Positions 1-10,430 of a stretch of DNA of 64,000 bases are shown piece by piece; the stretch's first letter is position 1, and every line of letters begins with the position of its first letter. The notes under the pieces are model-generated. The model was not told the origin of the DNA. It saw only the letters and a program-made list of their open reading frames with translations, and searched no databases. Origin of the DNA: Blastocladiella emersonii ATCC 22665 (Eukaryota; Blastocladiomycota; Blastocladiomycetes; Blastocladiales; Blastocladiaceae). Location of the stretch: assembly GCA_025594325.1 (NCBI GenBank), contig JANHCV010000014.1:496001-560000 (forward strand), in the 5' to 3' direction. Position numbers and translations under genes: made by a program.

Positions 1-186
1 GCGTGGGTAGGGGGCATGAGGTTACAAGGGGTGCTGCTCGACCTCGGCCCAGGGCCCTCGGCTAAAAACAATCGCAAACCAACGTTTATACGCGGTGGTT
101 TTGCATTGCGCGAACCGTCGTGCGATTAGCGGTGCTGGTGCGAGACGCGGTGCTGGTGCGAGACGCGTTGAAAAACCAGGCGACAA

Positions 187-192
187 CACGTG
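187..192. promoter_or_regulatory. CACGTG E-box upstream of A1
   Basis: A perfect CACGTG palindrome lies 77 bp before the A1 ATG. The same hexamer recurs at nearly the same distance before A2, A3 and the LRR pseudogene at 8.4-10.1 kb. GAGACGCG repeats at about 139-165 flank it. A bHLH-type factor is the likely binder (inference). Confidence 0.45.
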
Positions 193-263
193 ATGGTCCC
201 AAGCGCCAAATTTGCGGTCGGCTTTTCGTCGCCTCGCCGCTCCCAATCGATGAACCGGACACC

Positions 264-2585
264 ATGAATCAAATGAAAGACTTGATGCAATCACTCGAAG
301 ACTCCTTGGACGAGCATGGCCTGCGGTCCCTACCCGCGGAACTGGCGTGCGCTGTGCTTCAGCTCGCCGAACCGCGTGCCGCCGTGGCTGCCGCGTCAGC
401 TTACTTTCGCGACCTTGCACTCGACAATCGCGTTCGCTTTTCTTGGTCATTTTTGATTGCACAGCGGCTTAGCGCAACAGCCGTTCGCGAGACCCCAGCG
501 CCTCGCGACCCTATAACTCGGTTGCTGTTGATTGACCTCTCGCCGCCGTGGTTGGAAGAAGAATGTTTCGTTTACGAGGATTTATACTTACGTTCCCCAG
601 CGCCCACTGCCGTGCTCGTCAACCTGGCGTCCCTTTTCATTCGCCGAATCCGGGCGAGCTGCATCGACTCCAACTCGCTGCGCCGTCTCCTGGAGGCGTC
701 CTTTGCCGAGCCGCACGGGTCAATCTTGGCTATCCCGCTTGCCTCGCTTGTCCGGCTTGTGGCTGCTGCGGCCGTGCAGGGCTGGAACGAGACTTTGACG
801 CAAGTCCTCGAGCTCTTGCTTACCCAAGCCCCGTCGCTGCTCGACATTGGGCTCAAGCTTACCGAGTGGGCTTCGCTTGTCAAGGACTCGTATGCGACCG
901 AATACCACGCCGACGATTTTGACATGCCCGCTGAACCGCTGCGAATGGCCGATGCGCTCACGTACCTTTCCGTCCTGGCTTGGGAACACAAAAACTTTGA
1001 ACTTCTGATTCTCAATCCTCGGTACGGTGTGAACAAGGCAACCGTTGCATCCTTGCTTGCCACCGAGGGACCTGCAATCTTTGCCCTTCACGCGGCGACG
1101 CCCGAAGGTGTGACTCTCCAATATTTCGAGCGCTACGAAAGCATCTACTTTTGGATTTTCAAGTACATCCCCGAGCTACCGGCAAATGTGCTCCGATTCT
1201 ACGTTCATACGGCTGTCGCGATTGGCCACCCGATTTTTGTCATGCTTCTCGAGTGGTTCCCGGAGCAAACGCTTTCTGCACTTGTACACAATCCCGAGCT
1301 CGAGGACATCCCGATTTGGCGGCTGCCGCCCCATCCCCAGGACGTACTTGACAATGCTATTACGCTTGGCGTTTACATTATGCGTTGGTTTGAACGAGAC
1401 CTTTCTGTACGCGACCTCGGGCTGCTTGGGACGCATGGGTTTATCCATTCCAGTCGATTCTGCCAGATGGTTGCCATCGCCATCGCCCGCGGAGAGTTCG
1501 GCTACGTGCAATCGCTCTGCGATATCTGCACCGTCGAGCAGTGGCAGGAGGTTCTTCTGAGTGGTGCGTTGCGCTCACCCTTTTTTTCCGCTGCGAGTAA
1601 CGGTATTTACTGACACGTTCGTCACCCGGCCGCAGGGTTTTGCGTATTCAAATGCGTCCGCCGAGCCCGCAGCGTCATCTGCCAGGCCGTGCTTCGATAC
1701 GCGCTCGTCCCAGGCCCTAACAGCAACACCAAGGGCCAGTTGACGCTCGCTGACTTTGTCACGGCCTTTCGCTCCTATTCGGCCGAGCGTTTGGAACCAA
1801 TCGTGCCGCTTTCGGAGTTTCTTTTCGAGGGCGGTGACTCTCTTACACTGCCCGTGGAACTCCTCCAATTGCTGGTCTCACCTGCTCCCCCGCCATCTTA
1901 CAATGAAGAGCTGATCTGGTCGACTTGCGCGATTATTTCACAGCTACTTGCATCCGGCGCCTTGCAGTTTACGACGAGCAACCATCTCCATCACCTCATT
2001 CGCGCCTCGAAGGCCCCGCATCTTTTCGCTCACGTCGTGCTCCGGTCTGTCTTTGTTCCTGACGGCGTCACAGCGACCGAGCCGCAGTACAACAAGTGGA
2101 GCGATTCAGGCCGGCTGTACTGCACTAGATGCCCGTTTACAGCGCAGTCATCGTGGCGCGACCTCGTCGCCAACCTGCCGCTGAATCCCCGCTTTGGTGA
2201 GATCCCGCTTGTCAACGACGTGTGGTCGCGACTGACCGAGTACTCAAGCGCGAACCCCATGTCCGGGATCACCTGCGAGTGTAATTGCTTCGCGTCCGCT
2301 AAACTTGTCGCAGCCACCTTATTTGCAGCTGCCCCGCAACAGGCCTTTGACGCGCTTGTGCAGGAAGCGAACGAGGGTGGCATCAAAATTGACATCATGG
2401 AGCTCATTCCCGATGGCGCGCTAGACGGACTGGCAGAACCCGAAGCCCTCGCCGACTTGATCCGCACGCTGTGGAATGGCTATTGCGACGATGAGGAAGC
2501 AGGCGAGCACGTCAATTGGTACGAGGCCGAGTTTGAGCGAGTCGCACCTAACGCGTCCAGCGTGGTGGACCTTGATTTGAGTTAA
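264..2585 (+). CDS. F-box-like superfamily protein, member A1 (intact)
   Basis: Two exons, 264-1563 and 1636-2585, encode about 749 residues. The 72-nt intron starts GTGCG, has a TTTACTGAC branch-like site and ends GCAG. The start is the ATG at 264, because its leader MNQMKDLMQ aligns with the starts of the neighbouring paralogs. The protein opens with an F-box-like segment (LPAELACAVLQLAEPR, about residues 17-32), followed by a long helical repeat-like region with a central NPRYGV motif. The second exon carries CxxC (about residues 596 and 599), a CxCxC cluster (about 647-651) and a terminal PDGALDGL box. No known enzyme is recognised. An SCF adaptor role would be the default inference for an F-box-like protein, but it is unproven. 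It is tandem with A2 and A3. Confidence 0.8.
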
Positions 2586-2664
2586 ATATCGTTCGAGCCT
2601 ACTGTGTAATACAATTTACAACGAGCACTTGCACTGATCTTGCCCTTATCGCCAAGTCTCAGTG

Positions 2665-2790
2665 CCTCGCTGACCTCGTCCGCAACCTGGGCCCAAGCTC
2701 GTGCGAGGAAGTAGATGCGTTTCGAAGCGTTGACGAGTTTGAGCGTGTGGCGTCCATCGCTTCAGGCGTGGTGAGTCTCAATTTGTGTTG
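2665..2790 (+). pseudogene. 3' relic of another A-family gene
   Basis: About 80 bp after A1, one frame reads a degraded copy of the A-family C-terminus: LADLVRNLG, then DEFERVASIASGVVSLNL and a stop. A1 ends with LADLIRTLW, FERVAP and VVDLDLS. No upstream part of the gene is left, so this is the tail of a lost tandem copy, probably left by unequal recombination. Confidence 0.75.
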
Positions 2791-2947
2791 ACCTCGCGAT
2801 TCGAACGACTATATAGCGCCTCGTGGACTCCTCCTTCGCGTTAACGAGTGCGGCGAAGCCTTTGGAGTGGAATGCCACGAGAGACTTCGACTTGAGACGC
2901 GAGGAGGTTTCGCGTCCTGCGAGACGCGTCGAACAATCATGCGACGC

Positions 2948-2953
2948 CACGTG
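2948..2953. promoter_or_regulatory. CACGTG E-box upstream of A2
   Basis: CACGTG lies 85 bp before the A2 ATG at 3033, preceded by two GAGACGCG-type repeats at about 2895-2930. It is the positional equivalent of the A1 site. Confidence 0.45.
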
Positions 2954-3032
2954 AGCGTGAGGACCGGAACGGGCACTTTTGCGATTGGTCCGCGTTCACT
3001 ACTGCCTCTCTGTCAATGAACCCCCACGCCTC

Positions 3033-5355
3033 ATGTATCAAATGGAGGACTTTGTGCAATCAAATGAACACCCCTCGGGCTACTATAACCTGCAGTACCT
3101 CCCCGCGGAGCTGATGGAAGCTGTCCTCCAGCTTGCCGAGCCGCGCGCATCCGTCGCTGCTGCGTCAGCTTTGCTTCATGGCTGTGCACTTGGCGACGAA
3201 GTTGGATTCGCTTGGTCCCTTTCAATCGCAGAACGGCTTAGAGCAACTGCTGTCCGCCAGACTCCAGCGCCTCGCGACCCTATCACGCGGTTACTGTTGA
3301 TCGACCTGGCGCCGGCGGAAGTAGAGGCGAAAGCTCGCGAGCTTAAAGACCCTTACACTCGCGAGCCTGCACCAGCTGCTGTGCTTGTCAATCTGGCTTC
3401 CCTCCTCCTCCGCCGAATCCGTTCGAGTGATGTCAGCTCCAAATCGCTGCATCGTTGCCTGAACGCATCTTTTGCCGAGCCTTACGGGTCCATCTTGTCG
3501 ATCCCCCTTGCCACGCTCCTTCGACTTGTGGCTGCTGCGACGGTCCACGGCTGGATTAAGGTCTTGGTGCAGATTCTCGAGCTCCTGCTCGCCCAAGCGC
3601 CGTCACTACTCGAGGCTCGACTTGAGCTTACCAAGTGGGTCTCGCTCGTCGAGGACTCGTACGAGACCGTGTACCGCGCTGAGGACTTTGTTATGCCAGT
3701 CACACCGCTTCGACTGGCCGATGCGCTCGCCTACCTCACCGTCCTATCATGGAATCCTACTACCCTGGAGGTTCTCGCCTGCGATCGTCGGTACGGCGTC
3801 AGTGTTTCAATGCTTTTATCCCTGCTTGCTAAGGCAGGCCCGGCAATCCTTGCGCTTCACGCGGCGACGCCAAGCGGGATCGTTTTCAAAGATACCCTCC
3901 GCTTCGAGGCCATCTACTATTGGATATTCAAGAGCATCATCCCCGAGCTTCCAGCAACTGTGCGGCAATTTTACGTGCATACGGCTGTCGCGATTGGTTA
4001 CCCGGTTTTCATCATGCTGCTTGAGTGCTACCCGGAGCAAACACTTTCCGCTTTTGTGTACAGTCTCGAGATCAAGGACATCCCGATCCGAAGATTGCCG
4101 CCTCATCCCCAAAATGAACTTAACGATGCTTCTACGCTTGGCGGTTACATCATGACTTGGTTTGAGCGCGACCTTCCCGTGCACGACCTCGGGTTTCTCG
4201 GGACGCACGGATTTATTGATCCCAGTCGATGCTGCCAAATGGTTGCCATCGGCCTCGCCCGCGGGGAGTTTGGCTATGTGCAATCGTTCTGCGACTTGTG
4301 TACCGTTGACGAATGGAAGTCTACGCTGCTGGACGGTATGTTGTCATCGAGGTTTTCGGTTACGAACATCGCGCACTGATACAATCACAACTCGACTAGC
4401 TTTTTGTGCCGCCAAAGCTGCTCATCGAGACCGCAGCGTCATCTGCCAGGCCGTGCTCCAGTACGCGCTCGTTCCAGGCCCGAACAGCAACACCAAGGGC
4501 CAGTTGACGCTCGCTGATTTTGTCACGGCCTTCCGTTCCTATTCGTCAGAGCACCTTGATCCGCCCGCACCGCTGTCCGATTTTCTTTTTGAGGGGAGCG
4601 AGAACCTTACGTTGCCCGCCGAGTTCCTTGAATTGCTGGTCTCGCCCTCGCCCCCGCCTGCGTACAGCGAGGAACTGATCTGGTCGACCTGCATGATCAT
4701 CTCGCAGCTTCTTTCCTCCGGCGTGCTGCGGTATGCGACGAGGGATCATCTCCTTCACATTCTCCGCACTTCGGAAGCTCCACACCTCTTCACGCACATC
4801 GTGCTCCGGTCCGTCTTTGCGCCTGACGGCGTTACGGCTACTGACCCACAGTTTAACACGTGGAGCGACTCGGGCCGGTTGTATTGCACCGAATGCCCGT
4901 TTACAGCGCAGCTGTCTTGGCGCGACCTTGTCGCTGACATGCCGCAGGATCCCCGCTTTGGTGAGATCCCTCTTGTAAACAACGTGTGGTCGCGCCTGAT
5001 CAAGTACGTCAGCGCGAATCCCATGTCCGGGATCACATGCACGTGTCACTGCTATGCGACCTCCAAGGTTGTCGCAGCTACCTTGTTTGCGGCTGATCCG
5101 CAGCGGGCTTTCGACAAGCTCTTGGAGGAAGCGAATGAGGGCGGCATCAAGTTCGATGTTCTGGAACTCATCCCTGATGGGGCGTTGGACGGTCTGGCCG
5201 AGCCTCAAGCGCTTGCCGAATTGGTCCGTACGCTTTTTAAAGGCTACTGCGACGAGGAAGATGATGATGACGAAGAAAACTCCGAGTGTTACGCGGCCGA
5301 GTTTGAGCGAGTCGCACCTGCCGTATCCAGCATGGTGGACCTCAATTTCAGTTGA
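3033..5355 (+). CDS. F-box-like superfamily protein, member A2 (intact)
   Basis: Exons 3033-4335 and 4400-5355 encode about 752 residues. The 64-nt intron (GTATGT...CTAG) sits at the same codon position as in A1, after the LL(S/D) of exon 1. The start at 3033 (MYQMEDFVQ) matches the A1 leader. Features in order are an F-box-like LPAELMEAVLQLAEPR, a helical central region with RRYGV, a CTECPF motif, a CTCHC cluster, and PDGALDGL followed by an acidic stretch (EEDDDDEEN) absent from A1. A1 and A2 are clearly recent tandem duplicates, with long stretches identical near the intron, including ALVPGPNSNTKGQLTLADF. No enzymatic signature is recognised. Ligand or substrate recognition in an SCF-like complex is possible but speculative. 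Confidence 0.8.
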
Positions 5356-5483
5356 AGTAAAACCTTTTAACAAGCAAACATTCATGACACAGTAGTCTAC
5401 GTGATGTATCCTGTGAGCTGAGGCAAGTCGTGCTCGCGTCCAAAAAGGTCGGGCGAAGGACGCGTCGATTAATCACGCCAGGC

Positions 5484-5489
5484 CACGTG
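5484..5489. promoter_or_regulatory. CACGTG E-box upstream of A3
   Basis: CACGTG lies 89 bp before the A3 ATG at 5573, again with a GACGCGTCG repeat just upstream (about 5459-5467). It keeps the family spacing although the gene downstream is dead. Confidence 0.45.
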
Positions 5490-5572
5490 TGCGGCGCCGG
5501 AGCATTTAGCCTCGTCATCGCGGTTGACCGCTCGCTCTCTCGCTCCTCGCGACCCCCACAACCATTGAACCC

Positions 5573-8302
5573 ATGAATCTGATGGAAGACTCTATGCAAC
5601 AGCCCGGAGACGACTCGGACATCCATGCGCTGGCTCGGCTTCCCACGGAACTCGTCAGCGCCGTGCTCCAGCTTACCAAACAGCGCGCCGCCGTCGCTGC
5701 TGCGTCGTCTTCACTTTATGCAGTTGCGCTTGGTGATCAAGTTTGTTTCGCCTGGACCTTGTCTGTCGTGGGTCATCTCACGAAGTGCGCCGTTCGCCAT
5801 GATGGCGATCCGCCCCACGACGACATCTCGCGTCTCATATTGGTCGATCGCAACCCGGAAGAGCTGCGAGAGGAGATTTGGTCCAGAGGGAAGCCTTACT
5901 ATCGGGATCCCGCGCCGACGGAAGCTCTTGTCAACTTGGCTAGACTCCTGCGCAGACGCATTCGGCCGAGCGACGTCAACAGCGACACCTTGCGTCGGCG
6001 CTTGAGTGCTGCTCTTGCTGCACGCGATAGCCCCATTCTCAAGTGCCATATCTCAACGCTTGTACGGCTCCTTGTTGCCGCCGCCGCGTTCGACTGGGTG
6101 GACCCGCTGCGCCGAATCCTTGACAACATCGCTTCCGAGTTGCCGCTGTTGCTGAACGTCCGGCTTGAGCTTCTCGAGTGGTGCGCCATCTTCAAGGAAT
6201 ACTTTACAGTGACGTATTTGCAGCACAATCCGCCTGCCGTACCGAAGTTACCCCCGCTCCGCTTTGCAGACGCACTTTGCTTCCTCGCCGGGACTTTCCA
6301 GTCGAACACTGGTTTCTGCATGTCCCTACTGGCCTTGATGACAGTGACCTCGCGGTGGCCGTCCGACCCCGCTCGCCCGCAGGGATCGGCATGCATCGCG
6401 TGAGAGTAGTTCACGTGCCTTTCACGTGATGTCTCACCCGCGAGACGAGACGCGGACGCGTTCTCTCTTCACTCACCGCGGAGAGAGATTCCAGCAGCAG
6501 CATATAACCGAGACATAAAGTAGAAGCTTACAGCGGGACGGGGATACCCACGTGCGCGGCACGTGGGCCTGAATGACCACGCATTGGTCAGACGGAATCG
6601 GCGCGTGGCCGAGGCGCAGCGGAGGGACCCGATCGGGGGCGCGCGAGCATCGGCGACGCGACTACGTCACCGAGGCTCCGGCCCGAACGAGAGGCCCCTG
6701 GGTTGTGGTGGGTTGGGAGGCCTTGAGCGAGAGGGAGGAGCCGCGCGCGGAGCTTGATCAAGCGACGATCAAGACCAGGGCGGCGCACCTGCACCTTTAT
6801 AGGCCGCCGACGCGAGGCGGGCGGCGGAAGAGGCCTCAGCTAAGGTTCCTGCGCTGGAGCACCGTTGAGGTGGCTAGCCCCATATACTGCGCATCACCCG
6901 ACCTTTCTCCCGACCACCCAAGCGAGAAGCAGAGCAAGTAGCAGGGCGAGAAGCATTGACCCCGTGGCAGGTGATCAAGCGCGTATACGTGGACCAACCA
7001 AAGCGCGAGGTCGTGAGGCCCACATGGGGTCGCGGCGCGTGCAACAGCTGCATGCGGACGCGAGCCCAGAGCATGTGCCGCGGCGCGTGCTGCGACGCGG
7101 CACGTTAGGCCATTCTTCCGGTCACACCCTCGCGCGCGATTACCTTCACTGCGTTGCGGTGTCACGCCCTAACCAATGACGAACTTGACGGGAGGCCGGA
7201 AGAGCAATTTGGCGAGCGGATCGTTGAGTGGTTTGAAAAGGATTTATCGATGCACAACCTTGAGCTGCTCGACTACCATGGGCTCATTGCTCCAAAACGC
7301 TGGCCCGCGATTCTTGTCACGGCTATTGCCCGAGGCGAACTCGACTTTGTCAAGCGAACCCGTCAGCGGTGTACCTCTGAGGAGTGGAAGCGCTTACTCT
7401 TGGAAGGTGCGCCACTTCCTCAGGGCCTCTTAGTTGGCGCTCTTTGACTCGAGCTGGACAATTGTAGCATTTTTTGTTGGTCACAGCAGCGAGGAAATGA
7501 GTCCACAAATGAGTGGACGCATCCTCGATCTCGCGCTGGTCCCAAACCCTCTCGGTAACGAAGACGGAGACGATCAACCGAGCCTGGCTGATTTCATCTA
7601 CGCTTATCGCCTCGGCCCACGAACAGCGATATGACCTGGTCCGACTCGGTTTGTATCTGTTGGTTACTCGTGGCGGCTTTTGCCAACCCGAGCGCGTGGG
7701 GGTGCTTTCTAGGCTGGAGCTTGGGAGACGGACACTGCCCATCTCATTGCGCATGTCGTGATCCGCGCAATTTTCCAGCCAAACGGGGCACATCCTGTGC
7801 CAGCATGCTTCAGCGACTTGGACGCCAGCGAGTATGGCGTTTGCCCGAAATGCCCTTTCGCAACGCAGCAACCGTGGCGCGAGCTCGTCGTGGAACTGTG
7901 CTCCAAGTGCACTGACGCGAAACTCGCGTCGGTTATCCCGCTTGCCGATCAAACGTGGGCACACTTGTACAAGAATGCAGGACTCGGCAACTGCACCGCC
8001 GCCTCGAGACCCACGGCCAGCTGCTCCTGTGACCGGCTTGCGTCCGCCCAGCTGGTCGCGCGCATCATGTTCACATCTGACCCGTGCCGAGCGTACAAAA
8101 CGCTGTGCGACGAGGCGAATGCGGGAAGCGTGCCTTAATTCCTGACGGTGCTTTGGACAAGCTCGAGAGTCCCGAGACGCTGGCCGCCTTCGTTCTCGCA
8201 CTCCAGCCGGAGACTGGCGCGGAGCACGATTCGGAGTTGGTGGCGCGTGAGCTTGCTCGAGTCGCGCCGACTGACGCGAGCGCAATGAGTCTCGATTTGT
8301 AA
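5573..8302 (+). pseudogene. F-box-like superfamily member A3, broken
   Basis: It starts like its neighbours (MNLMEDSMQQ, then LPTELVSAVLQL) and stays open to about 6300, where the frame shifts. The matching frame continues weakly to about 6413. Sequence without family similarity follows to about 7150, replacing roughly 80 codons. Family similarity resumes with ERIVEWFEKDL and runs to the conserved donor (GTGCGC at 7407). Exon 2 is recognisable as ALVPNPLGNEDGDD but breaks after about 7610. It reappears in other frames as YGVCPKCPFATQQPW (from about 7830), CSC, and finally LIPDGALDKLESPE to the stop at 8302. Several frameshifts plus a foreign insertion make a full product impossible. The promoter E-box is retained. 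Confidence 0.85.
6414..7150. other. Non-homologous insertion/replacement inside A3
   Basis: About 740 bp with no A-family similarity lie between two recognisable parts of exon 1. The left side holds four CACGTG hexamers (6412, 6423, 6549, 6560) and GAGACGCG-type repeats resembling the family promoters. A CCTTTATAGG TATA-like site lies at about 6796. No long ORF or clear terminal repeat is seen. TCACG occurs near both ends (about 6422 and 7163), but it is too short to call a target-site duplication. It may be a solo repeat or a promoter-containing fragment moved by recombination. Confidence 0.4.
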
Positions 8303-8446
8303 CAGTATGCGCCCGTCAATACACCCTCGATCCTGTCCAAGACGATGTTCTCCCATCATCGGCTCAAACATGAACGTAGTCAGGACGGGAATGTAAATTG
8401 ACTTTGAACCTGTCGCACAACGATACCTTCAACATGACAACCGAGT

Positions 8447-10070
8447 TTAGAGCCTCGAAATAGTAAGTTGATCAAACCCAGCTTGATTCAACATATCCCG
8501 GAGCTCGTCTTGATCGACGTCCAACGTCAGGACGCGGAGTGTGCGAGGCAGCCGCGGGATCAACGCGCGAGAGCCATCAAGCGCAAACTTGTTGAGGCTA
8601 AGCATCAAAATTTTGAGGGAGCACGGGAAGCGATCCTGTGTTCTGGTCCCGCAAGCCGAGGATATTGGATGCGGAAGGTGCAACGCAAAGGCGGCAATCG
8701 CTTCGTCGTCCAGCTCGTTTGAAGCGAGGTCAAGGCGATGAAGGGTCGCAGGAAGGGCGTAGGTGATCGCGGCCAGCGCTTTTCCATCGATTTGATTATG
8801 GCGGAGGCCAAGCCACTCAAGGCCGGGCGGCATGTTCGCTGCAAGAATTCCAGCACCTTCAGCACCAATCTCCATACAAGTAAGATCAAGCTTGCGAAGC
8901 GCGGGCGGAAGGCGAGCAAGGATGGTGGCCATCACTGACGACGGGTTTGGGGTATCCCAGGAATGGCGAGCAATTTCAAGGTCGCTCAAAGTCGGAGGCA
9001 AGCGCGCCATGAGTGCGCAGGCCAGTTGTTCATCCCAGCAGACGCCCGTGCTTCAGAGTGATTCGAGAGTTGACAGGATTCCGTGACTGAGTTTCATCAC
9101 AGGCTCGCGCGCGAGCAACCCGTAGTCTGAGTTGTCTGCCTGAGTGCTGATCACATTGTTTTCAAGGCGAAGAATCTTGAGCGAGGGAGGAAGGTGGCGG
9201 AGAAACCCGGCGCTGTCCGGAGTGTTCAGGAACTCGTTTTCGAGATGCAATACTTCGAGGGAGTCGGGAAGCCATTTCCCCGGGTACCTCGTGACTGCGA
9301 TGCGCAAGAATATTGTACTCCAAGTGGAGCTCGCGAAGCGTGTCCGGAAGGCCCATAGAAACGAGGATCGAGAGGGTGAGGGCGGTATCGCGGAAGGAAG
9401 CCTTGGTCACGGCCTGGTCCGAGCTCGAAAACGCAGCACAAAGGAAGGCAGCTCCAGAATTGCTGAGTCGCGCGTGTTCGATTGTAACTTCCGTGGTTTG
9501 ACCGGATGCTATCGATGGTGCAAGAGTGTTAGCGAGCTCGTCGCCAGGCGCGAGAGAATCGCCCGAAATCGAATCCTACGAGGACGAGTTCAGTGATCCA
9601 AGGCCATCTGCGCCTGCGCTTTTCCCTTTTCTGTCGTACCAGAATTGATGGAGAAAGTAGCGTTTTAACTTGAGGAATGAAGCAGAGCGGCGACAGATCA
9701 GAATCGTCGCGAAACCACTCCAAGACACGGAATTGGCGGTGATCTATCGCCGTGGAAATGATATTATAGGGAAGGAGGGTCGGCTCGCCGAGCACTCCGC
9801 TGGAGAAACTACCTGTCAAGCCGGCCAGGCGAAGCACATGGAGAGCGCTCCAAATACAGGCCATTCGGACGTTCGAGCTCGTCATAAGGTGCTTGACAAT
9901 CGCAGAAAAGACTCGAGGAGCAATCGCGCGCGGTATTATGCGCGAGTAGTGTGTGACGTCCAAGTCGATGGGAGAGGACGCGAACACGGCGGAGACAAGG
10001 ATGTGCTCCGCGATCGCGATGGGCAGAGCCGGCCCTGGGTCGGTTGCGCCAAGTTATTCATTCGATTCAT
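8447..10070 (-). pseudogene. Leucine-rich-repeat gene, broken copy
   Basis: This is a decayed paralog of the LRR gene at 10431-12050. The start aligns at 10070 (MNRMNNLAQ), with a 1-base deletion soon after. Exon 1 then reads as SSPIDLDVTHYSRI and ends at a GTACGA donor after SPSIL. Exon 2 begins near 9579, runs as LAPGDELANTLAPSIASG, shifts frame at an extra G near 9280 (CCCGGGGAAATGG), and has an in-frame TGA at about 9053-9055. It continues to 8447 with good LRRs such as LHRLDLASNELDDEAI. At least two frameshifts and one nonsense codon are visible by alignment to its intact neighbour. Confidence 0.85.
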
Positions 10071-10430
10071 GGCTGGGTGTTGGTACATTGTGGGTGGAGG
10101 CGTTCGGCCAGATCGCGCAAGCCTCGAGAGGCGGTCAACTTGGGATCACGTGGGCGCACGCGCTCATGAACGACGCGGTTGAGGTCGAGCGATCGAGGGC
10201 AGAATCTTGAACCGCCAAGGGATACAGCTCTGCGCTCAAGACCGCAAAGTCGGCTTCACCCGAAGAACACTGGACCGCGCCCGGCCAACTCTAACGTGTG
10301 CGGGCTTCAGGACTCAACAATTTGGTCTGAATATGCGAGTTTTAACTTTGTGACGCGTAACGAAGACGAGAAATACGAGAGTATCAATGCAAATACAACC
10401 AACAGAAATCAAAAGAGCAACAATTTCAAG
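10071..10430. other. Intergenic spacer between the LRR copies
   Basis: Apart from the E-box at 10147 this 360-bp spacer holds no ORF, repeat or RNA gene that I can support. The part near 10320-10430 is A-rich and probably represents the 3' untranslated region of the intact LRR gene. Confidence 0.4.
10147..10152. promoter_or_regulatory. CACGTG E-box upstream of the LRR pseudogene
   Basis: CACGTG lies 77 bp before the pseudogene ATG (minus strand), the same distance as for A1. The intact LRR gene has a one-base variant, CATGTG (12137-12142), 87 bp before its ATG. Confidence 0.4.

Noticed and set aside
22-462. 146-aa minus-strand ORF at the window start
   Set aside because: Antisense to the promoter and first codons of A1, with shadow-like Arg/Ala composition.
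6404-7160. A3 insertion as a solo LTR
   Set aside because: No TG...CA termini with a convincing 5-bp target duplication; only a short TCACG match near the ends.
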